A stretch of 13,880 nucleotides of DNA from assembly GCF_938036805.1 (NCBI RefSeq), contig NZ_CALHWC010000144.1:1-13880 (forward strand), read 5' to 3'. Below are positions 7,942 to 13,137 of this stretch, one piece after another. The notes below the pieces were generated by a model that was given only the letters and a program-made list of their open reading frames with translations, had not been told where the DNA came from and searched no databases. How positions within the stretch are numbered: the first letter of the stretch is position 1; each line of letters begins with the position of its first letter. The stretch comes from an uncultured Streptococcus sp. Its GTDB lineage: Bacteria > Bacillota > Bacilli > Lactobacillales > Streptococcaceae. Both the position numbers and the translations under genes were made by a program.

Positions 7942-8014
7942 TTTTACCTCTCATCTCCCTCATTTTACCGCTTGTCCAAAAAGCCGAGATTTTTCAAAAA
8001 AGACTTGCTATCAT
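7942..8014 (+). promoter_or_regulatory. Promoter of the ABC/LytTR operon with a candidate LytTR direct repeat
   Basis: Two imperfect direct repeats, TTTTACCTCTCATC (7942-7955) and TTTTACCGCTTGTC (7963-7976), agree at 11 of 14 positions and start 21 bp apart. That is the two-helical-turn spacing known for LytTR regulators such as AgrA and ComE. An extended -10, TGC plus TATCAT (8006-8014), follows without a good -35. The second repeat ends about 45 bases before the predicted start, where an activator would touch polymerase. The cognate regulator is probably the one encoded at 9798. Confidence 0.55.
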
Positions 8015-8046
8015 AGTCTCAGAAGTTAAGGACAGGAGAAAAGATC

Positions 8047-8913
8047 ATGTTAGTCCAAGTAAAAAATCTTACCAAAGTTTATGGAGACAAGGTAGCAGTT
8101 AACGGTCTGAATTTAGAAATTGAGGCAGGTAGTTTTACAGCAATTCTGGGTCCTAATGGAGCGGGCAAGTCGACAACGATTCAGATGTTGATTGGACTTT
8201 TGCAGCCGACATCAGGACAAATCATTTATGCAGAACAAACCAAGCTGGGCGTAGTCTTTCAAAATAGTGTGCTAGATGCCAATTTGACAGTAGTTGAAAA
8301 TCTGCGAATCCGTGCCAAGCAGTACAAGCAGGTGGAAACTGGTAAGATTGAGCAATTGATCGAGCAACTGGGGCTGACTAGTTTTGCTAAACAACGCTAC
8401 GGGACGCTTTCTGGTGGACAAAAGCGTCGGGTAGACATTGCCCGAGCCCTGCTCAATAGTCCCGACCTACTTTTTCTGGATGAGCCGACGACAGGCTTGG
8501 ATATCCAGACTAGAGAAAGCATCTGGAAGCTGCTCAAAGACTTGCAACAGAAGGAAAAGATGACTGTAGTTTTGACCACTCACTATCTCAATGAAGCTGA
8601 TGATGCGGATAAGATTTATATCGTAGACCATGGCCAAGTCATTGCGCAAGGCTCTGCTGACCAGATCAAGGAGCGCTATGCCCGCAATGTTTTGCGGATT
8701 CTGACCCCAGATTCAGAGGGCTTGAAGGCTGTTTTGTCGACTAGCTGCGAATGGGAGCAAGGCAAGGAGAATGAGTTTTTCTTTTATCCAGAGACGACCC
8801 AAGAAGCGCTGATGTTGCTGAGCCAGCTTGGCTCCTATATTGAACAATTTGAATTTCAAGCAGGAACGATGGATGATGCCTTTATGGCTCTGACAGGAAG
8901 AGAGGTACGTTAA
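8047..8913 (+). CDS. ABC transporter ATPase (drug/peptide export type)
   Basis: This 288-residue ATP-binding protein is of the CcmA/DrrA-like class that pairs with ABC-2 permeases. Motifs are Walker A GPNGAGKST (35-43), Q-loop Gln72 in VVFQNSVLD, signature LSGGQKRR (121-128), Walker B LLFLDEP (141-147) and His179 in TTHYLNEADDAD. The C-terminal 80 residues after the nucleotide-binding domain are typical of this class. AGGAG lies eight bases before the ATG. The permease gene begins directly after the stop codon, and a LytTR regulator and DUF3021 protein complete the operon. In streptococci such cassettes are usually regarded as exporters involved in resistance to, or secretion of, small toxic compounds. 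The substrate is not evident here. Confidence 0.9.
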   Translation: MLVQVKNLTKVYGDKVAVNGLNLEIEAGSFTAILGPNGAGKSTTIQMLIGLLQPTSGQIIYAEQTKLGVVFQNSVLDANLTVVENLRIRAKQYKQVETGKIEQLIEQLGLTSFAKQRYGTLSGGQKRRVDIARALLNSPDLLFLDEPTTGLDIQTRESIWKLLKDLQQKEKMTVVLTTHYLNEADDADKIYIVDHGQVIAQGSADQIKERYARNVLRILTPDSEGLKAVLSTSCEWEQGKENEFFFYPETTQEALMLLSQLGSYIEQFEFQAGTMDDAFMALTGREVR

Positions 8914-9777
8914 ATGTTAATGTTGATCAAACGAAATTTTTTACTCTATTTTCGCAATCATAGTGGGATGATCCTATCTCTCTTTGGCGCCATTATTCCC
9001 TTTGTTTTATATCTGGTTTTCCTAAAGAACAACATGAAAGGCTCTTGGTCAGACAGTAGCCATGCGGCGGAACTGCTCGACTTTTGGTTGATTAGCGGAA
9101 CGCTGGCGGTCACCGCCTTGACAACCACCCTATCAGCTTTTTCACAACAGACCGAAGACCAAGAAAGAAAGGTGACCGCTGACCTCTTTATCACAGATTT
9201 GGGGCAATGGGGCTTGCGGTTTAGCTACTTAATCAGTGCCCTTGTGATTGGTTTTGTCATGCAGGTCTTCATGTTTGCTGTCATGCTGACCTACTTTATT
9301 CTAGCAGACAAGATTTCCTTTGAGTGGGCGCTGCTTCCTCAGCTGGTCTGCCTCATGCTACTCAATAGCTTGCTGGCTAGTCTCCTCAATGCGCTAGTTG
9401 TTCCTTATTTCAAATCGGTAAATTCCTTAGGGCAATATGCGACGGTCATCGGTGCGGCCTCTGGTTTTCTAGTAGGGACCTATATTCCGATTGGGACTCT
9501 GCCTAGCCTTGCCCAAAATCTCATGAAACTGACTCCCTCAACCTACATGACTTCCCTTTTCAGACAGGTCCTGATGAAGGATTCTCTGACTGAAGTTTTT
9601 GCGGACCAGAGTCAGCTCCAGCAAGAATTTGAGAAGCTCCTAGGTATCCGTATCGAATGGCAAAAACTCTTGACAAGCCAAGAAACATACTATATAGTTG
9701 GAGTAGTGCTCACGGTAGCAGCCCTGTTCTGGCTAGGTCAAAATTGGCTGCTGAATCGACGGATGAGCTTCAAGTAA
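8914..9777 (+). CDS. ABC-2 type transporter permease
   Basis: This 287-residue permease has about six membrane helices: near 19-38, 55-77, 105-130, 140-165, a segment around 175-195, and one close to the C-terminus. The ABC-2 signature region is visible as a Gly-rich helix followed by GTYIPIGTLPSLAQNLMKLTPSTYM. The start codon directly abuts the TAA of the ATPase gene, with GAGG eight bases before it. An ATG two codons later is also possible. It forms the membrane channel for the ATPase encoded upstream, presumably as a dimer with two ATPase subunits. Confidence 0.88.
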   Translation: MLMLIKRNFLLYFRNHSGMILSLFGAIIPFVLYLVFLKNNMKGSWSDSSHAAELLDFWLISGTLAVTALTTTLSAFSQQTEDQERKVTADLFITDLGQWGLRFSYLISALVIGFVMQVFMFAVMLTYFILADKISFEWALLPQLVCLMLLNSLLASLLNALVVPYFKSVNSLGQYATVIGAASGFLVGTYIPIGTLPSLAQNLMKLTPSTYMTSLFRQVLMKDSLTEVFADQSQLQQEFEKLLGIRIEWQKLLTSQETYYIVGVVLTVAALFWLGQNWLLNRRMSFK

Positions 9778-9797
9778 AGAAAGTAGGAGGCCTAGGT

Positions 9798-10253
9798 TTG
9801 CAGACAAGATTTGAAGAAGATGCTCAGATTTCTTCCCAAGACCCGCTGGTCGTCGTGAAAGCGGATCAGCTGGCTGGCGAGGCCAAGGTCGTCCTAGACT
9901 ATCTGGAAAACTTCAAGGTTGGTCCAAGTGGCGTCCTGCCTATTAAGTCGGACGATAAGTTGGTCATGCTCAAGACAGAGGATATTATCTTAGCCGATAT
10001 CAATCAGACAACCCTTATGATTTACAGTACTGAGGGCGTTTACACAACGACAGAAACGCTGACTCGCTTTCAAAATCGTCTCAATAGTCGCAATTTTATC
10101 CAGGTATCTCGCCACGCAGTCATTAACATCGATCATCTGGAATCCTTGTCGGATAGCTTTTCGGGTAATATGACTGCTAAGCTGACCAATCAGCTCAAAA
10201 CCGATGTCAGCCGCCGTTATGTCAAGCTGCTTATGGACTATTTGGGAATTTAG
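9798..10253 (+). CDS. LytTR-domain transcriptional regulator (TTG start)
   Basis: This 151-residue DNA-binding protein has a LytTR domain over about residues 48-150, recognisable from LKTEDIILADI, IQVSRHAVINIDHLESL and the C-terminal TDVSRRYVKLL. There is no receiver domain, so it is a stand-alone LytTR regulator and not a two-component partner. The frame is open far upstream into the permease gene, but the family N-terminus begins near LQTRFEEDAQIS. The codon there is TTG (9798), seven bases after a perfect AGGAGG (9785-9790), so a TTG start is chosen. The gene is paired with a DUF3021 membrane protein ten bases downstream. In LytTR regulatory systems the membrane partner typically restrains the regulator. 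It probably activates this operon through the direct repeats at 7942-7976. Confidence 0.87.
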   Translation: MQTRFEEDAQISSQDPLVVVKADQLAGEAKVVLDYLENFKVGPSGVLPIKSDDKLVMLKTEDIILADINQTTLMIYSTEGVYTTTETLTRFQNRLNSRNFIQVSRHAVINIDHLESLSDSFSGNMTAKLTNQLKTDVSRRYVKLLMDYLGI

Positions 10254-10263
10254 GAGGAAAATA

Positions 10264-10665
10264 ATGACCTTTAAAAAAATTCTGATCGGCATGCAGGATG
10301 GTCTGAGAACAGGTAGCTTGGTCTTTCTGCTGGTAGGCCTGTTCTCAGGAAAAACATTTTTGTTGACTCCTAGCTCTATTCTCAGTGTCCTCCTTGTCAG
10401 CGCCTTGATTGGAGTAGCAAGCTATATCTTTGATGCGACAGATCGCTTTCCATTTCCTTTCCTAATTTTCTGCCACTTTGTAGTGACAGCGACCATCGTT
10501 TGTCTAGCTGTGATCTGCAACGGCTGGGGGACCATGCTTTTCGGCTGGTTCTTCTGGCTAAACTTTGTTTTGATTTACCTCTTGGTTTGGTTTCTTATCT
10601 CCGTTGATTCGATGATCAAAACCAAGAAAATCAACGAGGCCTTGAAAAATCGTAGAAAACACTAA
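10264..10665 (+). CDS. DUF3021 family membrane protein, LytTR partner
   Basis: This 133-residue protein has four predicted membrane helices (about 16-34, 40-57, 66-88 and 92-115) and a basic C-terminal tail. Its size, helix count and position directly after a LytTR gene match the DUF3021 family. The longest frame starts 20 codons earlier inside the LytTR gene. ATG 10264 is preferred because AGGAGG (10252-10257) lies six bases before it and overlaps the LytTR stop codon. By analogy with other LytTR regulator/membrane-protein pairs in streptococci it may sequester or inhibit the regulator. This has not been shown for this pair. Confidence 0.84.
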   Translation: MTFKKILIGMQDGLRTGSLVFLLVGLFSGKTFLLTPSSILSVLLVSALIGVASYIFDATDRFPFPFLIFCHFVVTATIVCLAVICNGWGTMLFGWFFWLNFVLIYLLVWFLISVDSMIKTKKINEALKNRRKH

Positions 10666-10678
10666 TGTATCCAAGATG

Positions 10679-10713
10679 CAAGCAAGTTTTATCAAGAACT
10701 TGTTTGTTTTTTT
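10679..10713 (+). terminator. Terminator of the ABC/LytTR operon
   Basis: CAAGCAAGTT (10679-10688) pairs with AACTTGTTTG (10697-10706) with one wobble and an 8-base loop, followed by seven T's. Confidence 0.85.
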
Positions 10714-10777
10714 GTTTAACAAAGGAGCTATTATATCAAACTGCCGTCTTCCTTCCAAAGTACGATTTCCGCTTTTC

Positions 10778-10834
10778 TTGACAAAGATTTTTAAAGTGGT
10801 ATAATTTGAATGAATATAAAATTTGATTCATTCA
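10778..10834 (+). promoter_or_regulatory. Promoter and TetR operator of the tetR gene
   Basis: A consensus promoter TTGACA (10778-10783), 16-bp spacer and TATAAT (10800-10805) is followed by a perfect inverted repeat, TGAATGAAT (10807-10815) and ATTCATTCA (10826-10834), separated by 10 bases. The operator covers the expected transcription start, so binding would repress. Two further copies lie at 11443 and 11531. Confidence 0.87.
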
Positions 10835-10849
10835 TAAAAGGAGAAGATC

Positions 10850-11416
10850 ATGGACAAAAAAGCTGAATTATTGGCTGAGGCTAGGCAGGTGTTTGCTGAG
10901 AAGGGCTATAAAAAGACGAATATTTCAGATATTACCAAGCGTGCCCGCATGGCTGTTGGCTCCTTTTATAAGTACTATGAGTCCAAGGAAGCTATTTTTT
11001 TAGAGGTTTATGTAGCTGAGAATAACCGCATACGTGAGGAAACCATGCAGCGCGTGGATTGGCAGGGTGAGCCAGAGGCAGTCGTAGAACAGCTTTTTGC
11101 CGTCACTTTTGAGTTGATTTCGCCTAATAAAATTTTGGCTGAGTGGACCAAGCCGGGCATTTCTCAGATCTTGCACGACTACTATAATCAGGATGCTGGC
11201 CGCGCGGCCAATGCCTTTCACCAGTTTCTGATTCGGACTTTCAGCCAGCGTTTGCAGGAGAAGGGCTTTTCACAGGAGGAAGTCGCCCAAATCATGAAGG
11301 CTTATGATTTGATCTACTACATTGACATGCATGTGACAGAGCAGGATTTTCCAGGCTATTTTGAGAGTATCGAGACCTTGGTGAAATATTTTTTAAAGGG
11401 AGTTTTTTCTAAATAA
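10850..11416 (+). CDS. TetR/AcrR family repressor
   Basis: This 188-residue regulator has an N-terminal TetR helix-turn-helix at about residues 5-50. ARQVFAEKGYKKTNISDITK is followed by MAVGSFYKYYESKEAIFLEV, which carries the family's recognition helix and the Y-x-x-F/S-K-E motif. The rest is a helical ligand/dimer domain that cannot be assigned to a known ligand. AAGGAGA lies before the ATG. A near-perfect promoter with an overlapping 28-bp palindrome precedes the gene, which points to autorepression. The same palindrome occurs twice before the next two genes, so the small membrane protein and NrdI-like protein are its probable targets. No convincing terminator separates tetR from them. Confidence 0.91.
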   Translation: MDKKAELLAEARQVFAEKGYKKTNISDITKRARMAVGSFYKYYESKEAIFLEVYVAENNRIREETMQRVDWQGEPEAVVEQLFAVTFELISPNKILAEWTKPGISQILHDYYNQDAGRAANAFHQFLIRTFSQRLQEKGFSQEEVAQIMKAYDLIYYIDMHVTEQDFPGYFESIETLVKYFLKGVFSK

Positions 11417-11442
11417 GAATTTCCTTTTCTTGGAAGATGATG

Positions 11443-11470
11443 TGAATGAATTTATAAGAATATTCATTTA
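11443..11470 (+). promoter_or_regulatory. Second TetR operator
   Basis: TGAATGAAT (11443-11451), ten bases, then ATTCATTTA (11462-11470). This is the same 28-bp layout as the tetR operator, with one mismatch in the right arm. Confidence 0.78.
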
Positions 11471-11530
11471 GATAAGGAGGTGGATTTGTGTGATATAGAG
11501 TGATGGATTAATTAAATTAGAGACAATGCT

Positions 11531-11558
11531 TGAATGAATAGTACATAACATTCATTCA
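11531..11558 (+). promoter_or_regulatory. Third TetR operator, directly before the membrane-protein gene
   Basis: TGAATGAAT (11531-11539), ten bases, then ATTCATTCA (11550-11558). It is a perfect palindrome identical in both arms to the tetR operator and starts 88 bases after the second operator. It ends only about 10 bases before the ribosome site, so it probably lies at or after the transcription start. I could not assign a firm promoter between 11471 and 11530. TGA-TATAGA at 11491-11499 is a weak extended -10 candidate. Confidence 0.82.
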
Positions 11559-11578
11559 AATAGAAAGTGAGGAAAATG

Positions 11579-11926
11579 ATGATGAAACAAGGTGGAAATC
11601 TATTGAGTGGAAGGACTATTTTGGGAGTTTGCCTAGTTGCGATTGGTTTTTTGACCCTTGGTTATGGCGGGGTGGAATTTGGCTTTGACCTAAGTTTGGG
11701 ATTTCAGTCTTTTCTGATTGGTGGTCTTATTTGTATCTTGGTTGGATTGCTTGTGATGCCAGGTGTAGCAGTAGCTGTCAAGCTGGTGGTCTTGGCCTTG
11801 ACGGCGATCAGTATCTTGCTCTATATTCACAGTATGCCTGATTTGGCAATTCTCTTACAACTGATATCGGATGTAGTGGTTGTAGGCTTTGCTGCTTTTC
11901 TGGCAGTGCTTTTGTTGAGAAAGTAG
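11579..11926 (+). CDS. Small four-helix membrane protein, unknown function
   Basis: This protein of about 115 residues consists almost entirely of four membrane helices separated by short loops. The second loop carries FGFDLSLGFQ and the last loop HSMPDLAILL. I do not recognise a family. Three ATGs follow one another (11576, 11579 and 11582), and a GTG at 11567 is also in frame. 11579 is chosen because it lies six bases after GAGG, but 11582 is almost as likely. The gene is ten bases ahead of an NrdI-like gene and sits behind two TetR operators, so the two are probably co-expressed and TetR-controlled. A role alongside the flavoprotein, for example in redox or metal handling at the membrane, is only a guess. 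Confidence 0.78.
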   Translation: MMKQGGNLLSGRTILGVCLVAIGFLTLGYGGVEFGFDLSLGFQSFLIGGLICILVGLLVMPGVAVAVKLVVLALTAISILLYIHSMPDLAILLQLISDVVVVGFAAFLAVLLLRK

Positions 11927-11935
11927 GAGGAAAAA

Positions 11936-12283
11936 ATGATTATAGTTTATGATTCAGTAACGGGTGTTGGGAAGCAATTTGCAGAATCGCTGGGCTATCC
12001 GACACAAAGTATCAAGGAAAAGTTGGAAGAGCCTTGTATTCTGATCACGCGAAATGCTGGGGCTGGGAAAATTCCCTGGTCCACTAAGCGCTTTATTAAG
12101 AAACATTCAAGCTTGATTAAGGGTTTTGTCAATAATGGAGATTCGGTGAAGCATGGACGGACCTTCTGTGGGGCGACAGCTTTGATTATCGAAAAATATG
12201 GGCTGCCGCATATCTGCGATATTGACCGAGGTGGCAAGGAAGAAGACATCAAACTTGTACAGGAATACCTGGCTAAACTCTAA
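11936..12283 (+). CDS. NrdI-like flavodoxin-fold protein
   Basis: This 115-residue protein resembles NrdI, the small flavodoxin that helps assemble the manganese cofactor of class Ib ribonucleotide reductase. Supporting features are the N-terminal strand and phosphate-loop region IIVYDSVTGVGKQF (residues 2-15), the central ILITRNAGAGKIPWSTKRFI (36-55) in place of the usual 'T-G-G-P-xxT-xxFL' region, then HGRTFCGATALIIEKYGLPHI. The Cys at about 79 may be notable. AGGAGG is five bases before the ATG. Unlike canonical nrdI it is not beside nrdE/nrdF but beside a TetR gene and a small membrane protein. It may be a paralogue with another electron-transfer or metal-assembly partner. The family assignment is moderate and the function is uncertain. 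Confidence 0.7.
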   Translation: MIIVYDSVTGVGKQFAESLGYPTQSIKEKLEEPCILITRNAGAGKIPWSTKRFIKKHSSLIKGFVNNGDSVKHGRTFCGATALIIEKYGLPHICDIDRGGKEEDIKLVQEYLAKL

Positions 12284-12314
12284 GAGCGGATGATTTATAT
12301 GATAAATATATGGG

Positions 12315-12346
12315 AAAAGGATGGGTGATAATGACTCATCCTTTTT
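12315..12346 (+). terminator. Terminator after the NrdI-like gene
   Basis: AAAAGGATGGGT (12315-12326) pairs with ACTCATCCTTTT (12334-12345), with one internal mismatch and a 7-base loop, ending in a T-run. The flanking A's make it potentially bidirectional. Confidence 0.85.
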
Positions 12347-12350
12347 AAGA

Positions 12351-12423
12351 TGACAAAAATGTAAGTTTAAAGTTTAAAATGAAAGGTTATTCGATGGTAG
12401 TGGGACGTGGAATTTTATATCAT
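12351..12423 (+). promoter_or_regulatory. Candidate BceR-dependent promoter before a small ORF
   Basis: The inverted repeat TGACAAAAATGTAA (12351-12364) is followed by TGAAAG (12380-12385), a -35-like TGGTAG (12395-12400), a 17-bp spacer and a -10-like TATCAT (12418-12423). The spacing matches the copy at 12932 exactly and that at 4191 within one base. Confidence 0.63.
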
Positions 12424-12478
12424 ATAGGTGTAAGGAAAAACAAATCACAAATAATATCCAAATAAAAGGAGGCCCACT

Positions 12479-12626
12479 ATGAAAACAAATCTCTTCAACC
12501 ATAAACAAAAAACGCAAATGGCGCAAAAGATTTCTAAGGAAGAAATCGAAAAAACTAGACTGGGCTGTGCATCAAGCCAGTATTATTTCTGGTTACAATA
12601 TAGTCATTAAGAAGCAGATGCAGTGA
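12479..12626 (+). pseudogene. Small ORF with an apparent one-base frameshift
   Basis: A perfect AAGGAGG (12466-12472) stands six bases before an ATG at 12479. The frame as read gives 43 residues, MKTNLFNHKQ...KISKEEIEKTRLGC..., ending at 12610. If one A of the six-A run at 12549-12554 is removed, the frame instead continues ...EEIEKLDWAVHQASI... and ends at the TGA at 12624-12626, giving 48 residues. The second reading is more protein-like, with a regular amphipathic pattern, so a single-A insertion is suspected. I do not recognise the product. The gene lies behind a Bce-type promoter, and a dispersed repeat begins a few bases after its end, so it may also be truncated at the 3' side. Alternatively the 43-residue product is a genuine small peptide. 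Confidence 0.5.
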
Positions 12627-12633
12627 AGGGGCT

Positions 12634-12815
12634 GGAGAGTGGGACAGAAATCGGTAATTGCTTAGAATTCGATTTCGTCGTCCCACCCCCGCACAGTTGA
12701 ATAGGGCTGTAAAAGCTGATGAAAGCAGCGTAGTAGAGCCAACTCAACCACTGCGTCTTGCTCAACAATCTAAAGACAATTGAGAGGCTAGGCCTTTTTC
12801 CCCAGTCCCACCACC
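12634..12815. repeat. Dispersed streptococcal intergenic repeat with strong secondary structure
   Basis: The left part is a long imperfect hairpin: GTGGGAC (12639-12645) pairs with GTCCCAC (12680-12686), and inside it AAATCG/CGATTT and AATT/AATT also pair. The right part has GTTGA...TCAAC and GGCT...AGCC complementarities and ends CCCCAGTCCCACCACC, echoing the GTCCCAC arm. I recall very similar sequence between genes in several oral streptococcal genomes, but copy number cannot be checked here. No transposase or coding frame is seen. Confidence 0.62.
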
Positions 12816-12931
12816 TTTTTGCTCAAATAGAACTGAAAGTTTAGGGAGGCAAACTGGGAAAGTAACCCAAATCATACAGCCCTTTCCCTCTAATGAACAT
12901 CAGGTTTTTCCATAACTGGAAAAACGCTAAG
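12816..12931. other. Gene-free stretch with two hairpins
   Basis: No coding frame is apparent. GGGAAAG (12856-12862) can pair with CTTTCCC (12882-12888). A perfect 8-bp hairpin TTTTTCCA/TGGAAAAA (12905-12912, 12917-12924) with a 4-base loop could act as a weak terminator, best oriented for the minus strand. The region lies between the dispersed repeat and the next Bce-type promoter. Confidence 0.4.
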
Positions 12932-13004
12932 TGACAAAAATGTAAGATTCGAGTCCAAAATGAAAGATTAGCTTATGGAAACTTATCGGGCTTTTCGGTA
13001 TGAT
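12932..13004 (+). promoter_or_regulatory. Candidate BceR-dependent promoter before the second bceA
   Basis: The inverted repeat TGACAAAAATGTAA (12932-12945) is followed by TGAAAG (12961-12966), a -35-like TGGAAA (12976-12981), a 17-bp spacer and a -10 TATGAT (12999-13004). Transcription would begin near 13011, leaving a leader of about 125 bases before the ATG at 13138. The first 15 bases are identical to the copy at 12351. Confidence 0.68.
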
Positions 13005-13137
13005 AATAGTATCGTTTTTAGTTTGCTTTCAGTAGGAGGCAGTGGCTCAGGTAATCTTGGAGCAGAGCCAGCTAATAAAGCATTGGAAGCTAAGTTAAAT
13101 AACCATTTTACACATAAATAAAAAAAGAGGTTCAAGT

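Noticed and set aside
7819..8102. Two overlapping short frames between bceB and the ABC ATPase gene
   Set aside because: They run through the bceB terminator and the next promoter, have no ribosome sites, and have implausible composition.
9657..9797. Longer N-terminus for the LytTR protein reading inside the permease gene
   Set aside because: It overlaps the permease coding region in another frame, and AGGAGG plus the family N-terminus favour the TTG at 9798.
10204..10263. Longer N-terminus for the DUF3021 protein
   Set aside because: It lies inside the LytTR gene. AGGAGG at 10252-10257 fits the ATG at 10264.
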